Positions 14,256-22,439 of a DNA stretch of 28,502 nt are shown one piece after another. Under the pieces are notes generated by a model. That model was not told the origin of the DNA, made no database searches, and was given only the letters and a program-made list of their open reading frames with translations. Source of the DNA: an uncultured Lachnospiraceae bacterium (GTDB lineage Bacteria > Bacillota > Clostridia > Lachnospirales > Lachnospiraceae); contig CAKRNI010000006.1 of assembly GCA_934370915.1 (NCBI GenBank), positions 1-28,502 of the forward strand, read 5' to 3'. The position numbers and the translations under genes are program-made. The stretch's first letter is position 1. The number at the start of each line of letters is the position of its first letter.

Positions 14256-15302
14256 CGCAATGAGAAGGGCGATAGCACCGCTTACGATCTTAACAATAAA
14301 CGTGGCGGTGGTTCCCTCCGGGTATGCAATCGAGATAAAAGCAAAGTGGTCGCCGATCATCGCGTTAGCGCAGGTACAGAAAGCCATGGCTAAGACTTTT
14401 CCGCGTTCGTCCATCAGCGGGATCATATCGTACATCGGAAGTGGGTTTGCCAGGCAGGCCAGCATTCCTGTGACGGAAGGTCCGTTGACGCCCATGAGTC
14501 TCGCGATCACGTTGAGGACAGGGGCCAGGACCTTTGAGAGCACATGCACAAAGGGATACGCGCCTGCCAGTGTGATTCCGATCATGGCGATGGTTTCAAG
14601 CTGTTCTGCCAGGGGATCCATTCCAGGGATCACGGTGATTCCGAGAGTTGCCTCGACGCCCGCGGCCGCGAGAGCCAGGATGATAAAGGCCTGAAGGAGA
14701 TTTCCAAAAGCCCGGAAGATGATCAGCGTCTTTTGCGGGAAGAAGATCATTCCCCCAGCAAGGAGAGCCGCCAGAACGAAGGCGGGAGCCGCATTGACCA
14801 GCGTATAGCGCAGCGTGAGGCCGGAAGCCAGGGCCGCCGCGATGGTTCCGAAGGGAATGGAGATGATCCCGAATACGATTCCCTTGGAGACCGCCGGAGC
14901 GTCCTCCGGGCGGCAGAGTGTCAATGCAACCGGGATCGTGAAAACGATGGTGGCTCCGAGAACGGTACTTAAGATAACGCCGCCCAGCATGATAACGGAA
15001 GGATCATCCGTCATGGACGCAGTCATATAGTAACCGCCCATATCGAGACCGAAACATGATCCCGCAATGATCGCCGGATCAGCACCGATGACGCTGAATA
15101 ACGGCGTTACGAGTCTTAAAAGTAATTTTCCAAGAACCGGGGCACTGCACATGATTCCTGCCATTCCGAGGATCAGGGGGCCGACGCTGTTTAATCCCTT
15201 TACAAATTCATTTCCGAGACCAAACCGGTTTCGGAAGACTGCCCGGTCCAGGGCGCCTAAAACCATGAAGAACATCATGGTGGTTGAAACGATTTTTTCC
15301 AT
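14223..15302 (-). CDS. eutH: EutH-type ethanolamine permease
   Basis: A 359-residue membrane protein with about ten to eleven hydrophobic helices. EutH family text is plain: FVKGLNSVGPLILGMAGIMC, GLDMGGYYMTASMTDDP, CLANPLPMYDMIPLMDERGK and CTCANAMIGDHFAFIS. EutH carries protonated ethanolamine across the cytoplasmic membrane and matters most at low pH or low ethanolamine. Ribosome site GAGG precedes ATG 15302. It lies 3 kb away from the rest of the eut cluster, beyond an AGCS symporter and a plus-strand gene, but on the same strand. It appears to be a single-gene unit ending in two terminators. Confidence 0.93.
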   Translation of the reverse strand: MEKIVSTTMMFFMVLGALDRAVFRNRFGLGNEFVKGLNSVGPLILGMAGIMCSAPVLGKLLLRLVTPLFSVIGADPAIIAGSCFGLDMGGYYMTASMTDDPSVIMLGGVILSTVLGATIVFTIPVALTLCRPEDAPAVSKGIVFGIISIPFGTIAAALASGLTLRYTLVNAAPAFVLAALLAGGMIFFPQKTLIIFRAFGNLLQAFIILALAAAGVEATLGITVIPGMDPLAEQLETIAMIGITLAGAYPFVHVLSKVLAPVLNVIARLMGVNGPSVTGMLACLANPLPMYDMIPLMDERGKVLAMAFCTCANAMIGDHFAFISIAYPEGTTATFIVKIVSGAIALLIAALATKKGGKT

Positions 15303-15451
15303 ATGTAGTTACCTCAATACATTAAAAACATTCAGAGCAACAGTAATTATAATCCAGAATCGGCTGTCTGGCTATGAAAAAATGGAAAATTCAAATCGAT
15401 TCTAATGAGAGCGCCGCAGTGCCGATCATGGAAATATTCTGGTTCAGGGTA

Positions 15452-15489
15452 AAAAAGGCGGGCAGGAGATGAAACCTGTCCGCCTTTTT
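15452..15489 (-). terminator. Strong terminator after the AGCS symporter gene
   Basis: AAAAAGGCGGGCAGG (15452-15466) pairs with CCTGTCCGCCTTTTT (15475-15489), a 15-bp stem with an 8-base loop and A/T tails on both sides. The rest of the gap to eutH (15303-15451) shows no gene; it must hold the eutH promoter, which I could not fix. Confidence 0.88.
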
Positions 15490-15588
15490 GTAACATGGTA
15501 TGAGAAAAAGATGTAATATTTGTAAATTGCCGATGACAGCCAGTGAGGAAAGCTGTCACTTCCGAGGGGGTAACAGGAGATCCGGCAA

Positions 15589-16947
15589 TTATTCTGCGAA
15601 AGAGTTTCCTTTCTCGAAGTAGTTCCTGGTCCACTGTGCAATCTTTTTGCTGAAGCAAAGAAGACCGATAATGTTTAAGGTTAATGTTAAGGAGTTACCG
15701 AAGTCAGCCCATCCGAGGAGGATATCAACGCCGACCATACCACCGACAAATGCGAGGATAACGAAGCCGATCTGACCGATCCAACGGCCTGTCTTGCCGA
15801 ATACATTCTCACAGGTAAGACCGATGAAGGTACAGAATGCAAGTACTGTGGAACCTGCGAACATCATAAGACCGATGGATGCGATAACCTTACCAACACC
15901 GCCTAATGCGGAAGTGAAGGCTGTGATCGCAAGTGTGGAACCTGCTTCGCCTGTCTGCCAAACACCTGTGCAGAGGATAACGAGGGCTGTGAATGTACAA
16001 ACAACAATCGTATCGAAGAATACTTCGAAGATACCCCACATACCCTGTTTAACCGGGTCAGTCTCGGAGGACTGGGAGTATGCGATGGAGGACTGTCCGT
16101 TACCAGCATCAGAAGAGTAAACACCACGTGCACAGCCGTTGCGGATCGCTGCGGAGATCGTTGCACCTGCGAAGCCGCCGATTGCTGCAGTACCTGTGAA
16201 GGCACCCTTAAAGATGCTTACGATTGCCGGAATGAGGTTACCGATATTTAATACTACAACTGCAAGACCAGCGATAATGTAGATCGCTGCCATGAACGGA
16301 ACGAGACGCTCTGTGATCTGAACGAGTGCCTGAATACCACCGAAGATGATCAGGGCGATGATGATACAAACAACGATAGTAGCAACGAGACGCGGGATGC
16401 CAAGGCTCTCACAAGCTGTAACAACAGAACCTGTATGTACGCCGGCAGCTGTGATCAGGCCATAGATCATTGCGATGGACCATGCAAAGCCTAAGGGTTT
16501 GTTGATCTTGGAGAGGTAGTAGTTAGCGCCGCCTTTGTAGCCGCCTTCCGGTTTCTTTTCACGGACTGCGATGGAAACGCATGCCTCAGAGTACTTTAAT
16601 GCCATTGCTACGAAACCAACGACCCACATCCAGAAGATAGCGCCAGGACCACCTGCTGCAATAGCAGTTCCGACACCGACGATATTACCGGTACCAAGAA
16701 CGGCCGCGAGGGCTGCGGATACTGCCTGGAAACTTGAGATTGTACCGTGATGCTTACCGGTCTCCTCTTTCATTTCCTCTTTGTTGAACATTCCACCGAC
16801 TGTTGATTTGAGCACATCCGGGAAGTGACGAACCTGTACGAATCCTGTTACGAAGGAAAGGTAAAGACCACCGCCGATTAAGATGATGAGGATCGGAATA
16901 CCCCAGATCCATGCGTTGTAAGCCAACACTGCATTGTAAATAAACAT
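15589..16947 (-). CDS. AGCS-family alanine/glycine:sodium symporter
   Basis: A 452-residue protein with about eleven membrane helices. AGCS signatures include AALAAVLGTGNIVGVGTAIA, GGPGAIFWMWVVGF, ALKYSEACVS, a NGCARGVYSSDAGNGQSS segment equivalent to the family's RGxFSNEAGxG motif, and GGVGKVIASIG near the end. It imports alanine or glycine with sodium. ATG 16947 is preceded by GGAGG at eight bases; the in-frame GTG at 16953 is too close to that site. A structured leader lies upstream. It may feed nitrogen or D-alanine metabolism; no direct link to ethanolamine is shown. Confidence 0.92.
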   Translation of the reverse strand: MFIYNAVLAYNAWIWGIPILIILIGGGLYLSFVTGFVQVRHFPDVLKSTVGGMFNKEEMKEETGKHHGTISSFQAVSAALAAVLGTGNIVGVGTAIAAGGPGAIFWMWVVGFVAMALKYSEACVSIAVREKKPEGGYKGGANYYLSKINKPLGFAWSIAMIYGLITAAGVHTGSVVTACESLGIPRLVATIVVCIIIALIIFGGIQALVQITERLVPFMAAIYIIAGLAVVVLNIGNLIPAIVSIFKGAFTGTAAIGGFAGATISAAIRNGCARGVYSSDAGNGQSSIAYSQSSETDPVKQGMWGIFEVFFDTIVVCTFTALVILCTGVWQTGEAGSTLAITAFTSALGGVGKVIASIGLMMFAGSTVLAFCTFIGLTCENVFGKTGRWIGQIGFVILAFVGGMVGVDILLGWADFGNSLTLTLNIIGLLCFSKKIAQWTRNYFEKGNSFAE

Positions 16948-16975
16948 ACACACATCCTCCTTTGTGTTTCCTTAT

Positions 16976-17057
16976 CAGAAAGGAACGGATCTCTTTCGCT
17001 GTTCTCCGTCTGCTTTCTGAAGTTTCGTATGGAAAGATTTCTGAAAAAAGATCTTTC
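16976..17057 (-). ncRNA. Structured 5' leader of the AGCS symporter, candidate cis-regulatory RNA
   Basis: The minus-strand RNA can form GAAAGAT/ATCTTTC (17057-17051 with 17038-17032). It can then form a two-tier stem: CAGAAAG (17019-17013) with CTTTCTG (16982-16976), enclosing ACGGA (17009-17005) with TCCGT (16989-16985). The loop contains GCGAAAGAG. The ribosome site follows within about 20 bases. AGCS genes are often glycine-riboswitch controlled, but the conserved glycine-aptamer cores were not found, so the class is unassigned. Confidence 0.4.
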
Positions 17058-17074
17058 GCATCGCTGATGTCTGC

Positions 17075-17105
17075 ATTATAGTCCATGAAGGCAACTTGAC
17101 TTCAA
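17075..17105 (-). promoter_or_regulatory. Candidate promoter of the AGCS symporter
   Basis: A perfect TATAAT (17080-17075) lies on the minus strand, with TTGAAG (17105-17100) 19 bp upstream. CTTGACTTCAAG (17095-17106), a short near-palindrome, overlaps the -35 element. Transcription would begin near 17068, giving a leader of about 120 bases. Confidence 0.45.
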
Positions 17106-17181
17106 GAGGAAATTTTTATAAAATTTTTATTAAATGTAAAGTATACTTTAGGTTTTGTATAATTTTTGTTAAAAACAGATA

Positions 17182-17212
17182 TTGACAGAAAGAATGCTTG
17201 AGAGAATATACT
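17182..17212 (+). promoter_or_regulatory. Candidate promoter of the peptidase C26 gene
   Basis: TTGACA (17182-17187) is followed by TATACT (17207-17212) at 19 bp, or by AATATA at 17 bp. It leads into the ATG at 17306. The 358-bp divergent region 16948-17305 otherwise holds only AT-rich DNA and the symporter's leader. Confidence 0.5.
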
Positions 17213-17305
17213 ATGCGTACACGATGATGCACCAAACTACAGGTGTGGCAATAATAATGAGCACAAACAAAAAAGAGAACTGATATGCAGGAGGGTATAC
17301 AAAAT

Positions 17306-18055
17306 ATGAAGAGACCTTTGATTGGCGTAACATGCAACTACGATTACCGCGATACCGTAGGTATGACATCCGGTATGGGAATCGTTGGACAGGACTGGAA
17401 CTTTGTTGCGGGAGATTATGTATACATACTGGAAAAGGCCGGTGCAGTTCCGGTACTGATCCCGGTTTATAAGGACTGTGATGAGGAATCCATCAAAGAA
17501 TTCTTAAATAAGTTAGATGGTGTGATCATCTCCGGTGGACATGATGTAGGACCGGAGCAGTATAACACACCTACGAAAGGCTATTGCGGAACCATCATCC
17601 CACAGCGTGACAACCACGATATCGCAGTGGCAAAATACTTCATGAATGAGATCAAGAAACCGATCCTCGGCATCTGCCGCGGAATCCAGATCATGAATGT
17701 GGCTGCAGGCGGAACCCTGTACCAGGATCTCGAGATCGAAGGCAAGTTCGAACATCACTTTGGGGACAAGTACCCGAGAAACTACCCGTGGCATGACTTG
17801 AAGATTGAAAAAGGTTCTATCTTAGAGGATATCTACGGAAAAACCGAGATCCGCATCAACTCCTTCCATCACCAGGCAGTGAAGGATCCGGGCAAGGATA
17901 TCGAGATCATCGCGAAATCCGCAGACGGTGTTCCGGAAGCGATCGTACAGAAGAACCATCCGTTCTCTGTAGCAGTTCAATGGCATCCGGAGATGATGTA
18001 TGATTCTGAGGAGCAGTTAAAGCTTCTGAAAGCGTTTGTTGATGCCTGCAGATAG
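17306..18055 (+). CDS. Gamma-glutamyl-GABA hydrolase-like protein (peptidase C26, PuuD family)
   Basis: A 249-residue class I glutamine amidotransferase-fold hydrolase. The nucleophile is Cys124 in GICRGIQIMNV, and the His/Glu pair is His227 and Glu229 in VQWHPEM. The family oxyanion region DGVIISGGHDVGPEQY is present. PuuD enzymes cut gamma-glutamyl amide bonds, for example gamma-Glu-GABA in putrescine breakdown, in the cytoplasm. ATG 17306 is used, with AGGAGGG 11 bases upstream; in-frame ATG 17285 lies before that site. It is divergent from the AGCS symporter and isolated by a terminator. No other putrescine genes are in view, so the real gamma-glutamyl substrate is open. Confidence 0.9.
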   Translation: MKRPLIGVTCNYDYRDTVGMTSGMGIVGQDWNFVAGDYVYILEKAGAVPVLIPVYKDCDEESIKEFLNKLDGVIISGGHDVGPEQYNTPTKGYCGTIIPQRDNHDIAVAKYFMNEIKKPILGICRGIQIMNVAAGGTLYQDLEIEGKFEHHFGDKYPRNYPWHDLKIEKGSILEDIYGKTEIRINSFHHQAVKDPGKDIEIIAKSADGVPEAIVQKNHPFSVAVQWHPEMMYDSEEQLKLLKAFVDACR

Positions 18056-18105
18056 TACTGGGATTACATCTGACGGGATAAAAGGATAAAGGATCACTAT
18101 TATAA

Positions 18106-18143
18106 CGAAGCCCCACACATCAAAAAAAATGTGTGGGGCTTCG
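18106..18143. terminator. Bidirectional terminator between the C26 hydrolase and the MerR gene
   Basis: CGAAGCCCCACACAT (18106-18120) and ATGTGTGGGGCTTCG (18129-18143) form a perfect 15-bp GC-rich stem with an A-rich 8-base loop. It lies between convergent genes and also marks the downstream end of the eut-side transcript. Confidence 0.88.
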
Positions 18144-18169
18144 TTTCAGTTTCATATCTCTTTCGTTCT

Positions 18170-19450
18170 CTATATCGTCTCTGGCTTATGACCTTTCTTC
18201 CATGCCGTGATCGAGTAGATTCTCATGACTTCCCCGATCACCTGGCAGGCAAAGGCATACACTCTCGCACCGCAATCCGTGATCGCTCCCATCTGCTCCA
18301 CTGCCATCTCATATCCGCATTTGTTGTAATCCTCCAACAGATATTCCATCTGGAATCCGCGCTTGGAGCTCTCCGGATATTTATCCAGCAGATTTTTTCT
18401 GGACTTCGCAGTTCTGTCGTAACTCAGATATGTGCCGTAAATCCGGACATCATCCTTTAAATATCTGGCGGCATCCATCAGATAACAGTTCTCATGATAC
18501 AGCATATACTCACCTTCCCCGCAGAATGTGATATACCGGTCCACACTGCCACTCCTTAACGGGTAGTCCGTTTCCGCATCTGCAATATAAAGGATCTGGC
18601 ATTTGATATCGCACTGCTCGATCAGAGCTTTATACATCCTCAATGTCTCCGGATACTTGTCGATCAGGATCAGAGTGCTGCTCGCCGGGAGCAGGCTTAA
18701 GTGGTTGTACATGTAGAAATAGCCGTTGATATTTGCTTCCAGGAGGACTTTCCCCTGAAGATCATCTTTCATCAGTGATTCTGTCACGCGGTCATAACAT
18801 CTCTGGAAACAGAAGCTGAACTCCGGTCCCATATCCCGGTACAGGCCGCGGGTCAGATCCGGATGATCGTACATTCCGGTGTAAAGATTTCCCGTCTCGA
18901 TGATGCCGTCGATGATCTCCGCCTCATATTTCTTCTCACACTCGCCCTTCGCATGCCCGGCGCAGACCAGTTTCCCGGAGATGATATAACCGTTCTTGAT
19001 CTCCGCGTCTTCGATATTAAGTGGTTCCCCACAATACGGACACGCAAAAAGCGACAGGGCGCTCACCGGTACTCCTGTCACCCGCCGCTCGTTTGTCCCC
19101 ATTTCACGCAGCTTATGCATTTCCTCACCAATCTCACGATAGGAATCTTTAAGATTTTCTATCTCAGAAAAGATTTCCTTCTGCTTCGTCTCCAGGATCG
19201 ACAATGCCGCATCGATGGTGCTGGGTTCGATCATCCTGGAATGTCTTGTAAGGATCAGGTACTGCTGGATCTCCTTTAACTTAAACTGGTGTCTCCGCAT
19301 CTTTAAGATCAGGTTTAAGTCTTCCACTTCCCGCTCGGAGAAATCGTACTGGGCACTCGAATCATTCGGAATCAGCATTCCCATGCTCACATAATAACGG
19401 ACCGTCGCAACACTGACTCCGCACAGTTTCGCCAGCTGTCCAATTTTCAT
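18170..19450 (-). CDS. MerR-family regulator fused to zinc ribbon and methyltransferase-like domain
   Basis: A 426-residue protein, much longer than usual MerR regulators. Residues 1-70 are the MerR winged helix (KIGQLAKLCGVSVATVRYYV). A coiled-coil helix runs to about 118. A zinc-ribbon-like part follows (Cys137, Cys140, Cys163, then His166 or Cys171). Residues 230-390 look like a class I methyltransferase: acidic ILIDKYPE (Asp264) and ADAETDYPLRSGSVDRYITF. The glycine-rich SAM loop is degenerate (LLEANINGYFY), so it may bind rather than turn over a ligand. The ribbon-plus-fold order recalls RlmA-type rRNA methyltransferases. It sits just downstream of eutP on the same strand. It may regulate the microcompartment locus. 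A TATAAT-like box (about 19496-19501) precedes it. Confidence 0.82.
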   Translation of the reverse strand: MKIGQLAKLCGVSVATVRYYVSMGMLIPNDSSAQYDFSEREVEDLNLILKMRRHQFKLKEIQQYLILTRHSRMIEPSTIDAALSILETKQKEIFSEIENLKDSYREIGEEMHKLREMGTNERRVTGVPVSALSLFACPYCGEPLNIEDAEIKNGYIISGKLVCAGHAKGECEKKYEAEIIDGIIETGNLYTGMYDHPDLTRGLYRDMGPEFSFCFQRCYDRVTESLMKDDLQGKVLLEANINGYFYMYNHLSLLPASSTLILIDKYPETLRMYKALIEQCDIKCQILYIADAETDYPLRSGSVDRYITFCGEGEYMLYHENCYLMDAARYLKDDVRIYGTYLSYDRTAKSRKNLLDKYPESSKRGFQMEYLLEDYNKCGYEMAVEQMGAITDCGARVYAFACQVIGEVMRIYSITAWKKGHKPETI

Positions 19451-19564
19451 AGGATCACCTCATCTTCTGCAAATTTTCATCATGTTTCATACATTATACA
19501 TAATATTTTAAAAAAAGCGAATCTTTTTTTTTCATGAAATCTTTGCATGTTCTTAATATGGTAC

Positions 19565-20008
19565 CTATTCTGACATCTCGATCGCCCTCCTGAGCTCTTC
19601 CAGGCAGGAATCGTCCCCTAATCCGACCTCAATGATCGTTTCTGCCCCGGCCATGGAAAGGATATCGGAAGCGCCCTCTATGAGTTCCCGATCCTCGCAT
19701 AGATCTGTCTTCGTTATAACACCGATCACCGGCTTTCCGGAAAACAGAGATCCCATCCGCGGGGAAAAAGCATTCTGTTCATCGATCGCGGAACATAACA
19801 GCAGGATCACATCCGCCTCCACCGCGGTCACGATGAGAGCGCTGTAGAACTGCTTCTGTTCCACATATTCTCCGGGGGTGTCCACGATATCGTCCCCGAT
19901 CACCTGAATGGACTGGGTCTTTTTGTAGGAGACCTGCTCACCGATGAGCCTCTGGCTCAGCGTCGTTTTTCCGCAGCCGATTTTTCCCACCATCATGATC
20001 TTTTTCAT
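19565..20008 (-). CDS. eutP: EutP/PduV-family small GTPase
   Basis: A 147-residue protein with a P-loop GKIGCGKTT near the N-terminus, DTPGEYVEQKQFYSALI as the switch II/G3 region, and ITKTDLCED as the TKxD specificity motif. It is the usual length for EutP/PduV proteins, which associate with microcompartments and have been linked to their positioning and to acetate kinase-like activity in some species. It lies about 90 bases after eutS and is the last recognisable microcompartment gene. ATG 20008 has an AAGGAGAGT ribosome site. Confidence 0.9.
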   Translation of the reverse strand: MKKIMMVGKIGCGKTTLSQRLIGEQVSYKKTQSIQVIGDDIVDTPGEYVEQKQFYSALIVTAVEADVILLLCSAIDEQNAFSPRMGSLFSGKPVIGVITKTDLCEDRELIEGASDILSMAGAETIIEVGLGDDSCLEELRRAIEMSE

Positions 20009-20079
20009 GTATCTTCACTCTCCTTGTTTCTTCCGGCATTTTTTCTGCCAGCAGTTCTCCCGTTTCATTTTTTCACAAC

Positions 20080-20115
20080 TTACAAGATCCTGATTAAATA
20101 ATCAGGATCTTGTAA
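20080..20115 (-). other. Perfect 16-bp stem-loop at the eutS stop codon
   Basis: TTACAAGATCCTGATT (20080-20095) and its exact complement (20100-20115) flank a 4-base loop. The eutS stop codon (20104-20102) lies inside the stem. No uridine tract follows on the leftward RNA (it reads GTTGTGAAAAAATG), so it is not a standard terminator; mRNA protection or attenuation between shell genes and eutP is more likely. Confidence 0.75.
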
Positions 20116-20464
20116 TCTCCGTAAGTGTAAAATGAAGGACTTCACCCAGAACTCTGAGGACATCTTTCAGAGCCGCGTCTACAGCCGCCACATCCCCGCA
20201 AACGACTAAGGAGCCGGAAAACCGGTCCACGAACACGATCTCCACTTCCGCCGCCTTCGTCGCTACATCTGCGCCGATGATCGCCGCCTCGCTCGGAGTG
20301 ATCGTTAAGATTCCCAGCGCTCCGCGGGTTTTGCTCACAACGCCTAATTTCTTATAAAGATCCTCATTCGGGTTCGCGATGAGGTGTGCCATGGTCACCT
20401 GTTTTCCCGGTACAAATTCCTGAATGATCCTTTGTTTGCTCTCAAAAGGATTCTGTTCTGCCAT
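20102..20464 (-). CDS. eutS: Microcompartment shell protein, EutS/PduU family
   Basis: A 120-residue protein with a single circularly permuted BMC domain. It opens with [20 protein letters not shown], which forms the small beta-barrel of EutS/PduU hexamers, and contains [20 protein letters not shown] and [20 protein letters not shown]. It makes flat or bent hexameric tiles of the shell. Length is normal. The gene follows the pduT-like gene by 24 bases and ends inside a strong stem-loop. Confidence 0.93.
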   Translation of the reverse strand: MAEQNPFESKQRIIQEFVPGKQVTMAHLIANPNEDLYKKLGVVSKTRGALGILTITPSEAAIIGADVATKAAEVEIVFVDRFSGSLVVCGDVAAVDAALKDVLRVLGEVLHFTLTEITRS

Positions 20465-20488
20465 AGTATTCTCTCTTTCTCAGATTTC

Positions 20489-21034
20489 TTATAAGAGTGC
20501 CGCAAAGATCTCTTCCCGCGGACTCGGAATGACAACGCTGCTCAGCGCCAGGCCCTTCTCGGTTCCCGCGGCCATACCGCATTTCACCGCTTCCTCGACA
20601 GCTGCTACATCTCCGGTGAGGACTGCGAAGGATTTACCTCCGATCCCGATTCCGAGACGTACATCGATCAGGGTCACGTCAGCCGCCTTCACCGCTGCAT
20701 CCGCCGCATAAACAGCCGCTGTGATACTATAAAATTCCATAACACCCACGGCATTCACTCCCTCCGGAGTCGTGGACAGGTTAATGGCCTGAACCACCTG
20801 AGGATGCACGCGGGGAATCACAACGGAGTCCACCATATTTGCTCCGACAACGCGTTCTCCAGCTTCCAGAGAGGCTGCCACAGCCGCTACATCCCCGTAA
20901 AACAGGGTCGTATATTTACCCGGACATACCGGTTTTGAAAACAGCAGGGAGGTGTCCGCAGCCTTTAAGATCGCATCTGCGGCTTCGATTCCCTTCGCAA
21001 TACTGTTGCTTTCCAGAATTCCGATCGCTTCCAC
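20489..21034 (-). CDS. Tandem-BMC trimeric shell protein, PduT-like
   Basis: About 181 residues with two BMC domains in tandem: AIGILESNSIAKGIEAADAI and, after residue 95, AVGVMEFYSITAAVYAADAA. A cysteine in LFSKPVCPGKY (residue 37) lies where Salmonella PduT holds its central [4Fe-4S] cluster (Cys38). Such trimers may pass electrons through the shell. GTG 21034 is preferred because AAGGAG is ten bases upstream; GTG 21043 is in frame but only one base from that site. It lies next to a PduS-like flavo/iron-sulfur protein, its usual electron partner. PduT is typical of propanediol loci, less so of ethanolamine ones. Confidence 0.88.
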   Translation of the reverse strand: MEAIGILESNSIAKGIEAADAILKAADTSLLFSKPVCPGKYTTLFYGDVAAVAASLEAGERVVGANMVDSVVIPRVHPQVVQAINLSTTPEGVNAVGVMEFYSITAAVYAADAAVKAADVTLIDVRLGIGIGGKSFAVLTGDVAAVEEAVKCGMAAGTEKGLALSSVVIPSPREEIFAALL

Positions 21035-21049
21035 TATAGTCACTCTCCT

Positions 21050-22438
21050 TTACGCTTCGTAGTCCCATTTCTTTCCGGTGCGAATCTCGATGTACTGTCC
21101 GTCAGGATCGATAAAGATGGTTCCTGGTACAGATGCGTGAAGCTCCGAACCGAGGCTCTTTTCCGGGCAGGCAGCGATCCTGTCTCCCGCCTTCACCGCA
21201 GCTCCATCTTTCACTACCGGCACAGACGGCGCTCCGATGCCCTGTCTGAGACTCAGACGGACACATCCTGCGTCTTCCGGTTTTATGGAACAGAAATCGT
21301 CGATCTTTAAATCCTCATATGCCCCGACACCGGCTCTCGCTGCCACGCGCTCCGTCGGCGCTTTTCTCATCTCACGCTCCGGGAGTGCCGTGTATTCCAC
21401 GCCCTCCGGTCTCTGGTAACGGATCCCCGCCTTCGCAAGCTCTTTCTTTAACATGGAGTTCACGGTCCTGGGCTTCAGCCCCATCGGACATGCGTAGATT
21501 TCGCAGATCCCGCACTCACAGCAGAGCGCCGCGTTTCTCACATCCGGATCATTCAGCATTTCCTCCAGCGGCATGCCGGAGCTGAGTTTTCTCATGATCT
21601 TATTCGGACGGATCGGATGGCCTAAAAGAGCTCTCGGACACATCTGTGAACAGAAGGAACACTGGATGCAGGCGGATTTTGCCTGGTTGATCATGTGTTT
21701 CACTGTCACCTGGTTTCTTCTTGCAATAGCAGAATCTTCAGGCAGAACGATGAGTCCGGACATGGTCTTCGTCACGTAGGAATTTGAGACATCTTCCATA
21801 CGGATCATCTTTCCCATCATCGGGCCGCCGTTTACAACAATGTATCTGGAGAGCGGTGTTCCGCCCGCAAGCTTAATGCACTCGCTCACCGGAGTTCCTA
21901 CCGGAACGCGTAAGATTATCGGGTGGTTCACTTCCCCTGTCACCGTCAGGAATTTTCTTGTAAACGGCTCACCCTCAAAGGCATCGCCGATCCCGTAGAT
22001 CGTCGCCACATTGCTGACGACACATCCGACAGAGAGCGGGATCGCCGCCGGGGGTACCACTCTTCCTGTAACCTCATAGACGATGGTCTGCTCATCCCCT
22101 GCCGGGAAGAAGCTCTGAAGCTTATGAAGCTTTACGGCGGAACCAAGTTCCTCGATGGCGCGCTCAAGGGAATCGATCTCCCTGGTGTACGCCGCTTTCA
22201 GTGCGATAATAAATTCCTTCGCGCCTGTCTCCTCCAGGATCCGGTCTGCCGTCCGGATCAGCTTTCTGGCGCAGTTTCTCATGAGATACCGGTCGGTCTG
22301 GAGGAGCGGCTCGCACTCCGCCCCGTTTACGATAATTGTCTCGACCGGACCGCCGGAGTATTTTGCATGGGTCGGGAAACCCGCTCCGCCGCATCCGACG
22401 ATACCGGCATCTTTTATGATTTCCGAAAGTCCTGCCAT
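21050..22438 (-). CDS. PduS/RnfC-like flavin and iron-sulfur protein (cobalamin reductase type)
   Basis: A 462-residue protein from ATG 22438, overlapping closely with the eutN end. GIVGCGGAGFPTHAKY (about 13-28) is the glycine-rich nucleotide/FMN site of RnfC/NuoF-like proteins. Two ferredoxin-type motifs follow: CIQCSFCSQMCP (Cys257, 260, 263, 267) and CECGICEIYACP (Cys306, 309, 312, 317). PduS reduces cob(III)alamin for adenosylation in the microcompartment. The longer upstream frame reads as arginine-rich shadow of eutN and is rejected. Its neighbours pduT-like and eutT support a role in B12 recycling; NADH reoxidation through PduT is an alternative. Confidence 0.9.
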   Translation of the reverse strand: MAGLSEIIKDAGIVGCGGAGFPTHAKYSGGPVETIIVNGAECEPLLQTDRYLMRNCARKLIRTADRILEETGAKEFIIALKAAYTREIDSLERAIEELGSAVKLHKLQSFFPAGDEQTIVYEVTGRVVPPAAIPLSVGCVVSNVATIYGIGDAFEGEPFTRKFLTVTGEVNHPIILRVPVGTPVSECIKLAGGTPLSRYIVVNGGPMMGKMIRMEDVSNSYVTKTMSGLIVLPEDSAIARRNQVTVKHMINQAKSACIQCSFCSQMCPRALLGHPIRPNKIMRKLSSGMPLEEMLNDPDVRNAALCCECGICEIYACPMGLKPRTVNSMLKKELAKAGIRYQRPEGVEYTALPEREMRKAPTERVAARAGVGAYEDLKIDDFCSIKPEDAGCVRLSLRQGIGAPSVPVVKDGAAVKAGDRIAACPEKSLGSELHASVPGTIFIDPDGQYIEIRTGKKWDYEA

Positions 22439-22439
22439 G

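Noticed and set aside
16948..17074. Glycine riboswitch before the AGCS symporter
   Set aside because: The conserved glycine-aptamer core sequences are missing.
17221..17250. Sigma-54 promoter before the C26 hydrolase (GTGGCAATAATAATGAGC)
   Set aside because: The TGGCA half is present but the TTGC half is missing at the required distance.
21319..21585. Plus-strand frames opposite the eut genes (for example at 21319, 25176 and 27890)
   Set aside because: They are compositional shadows of well-supported minus-strand genes in a GC-rich region.
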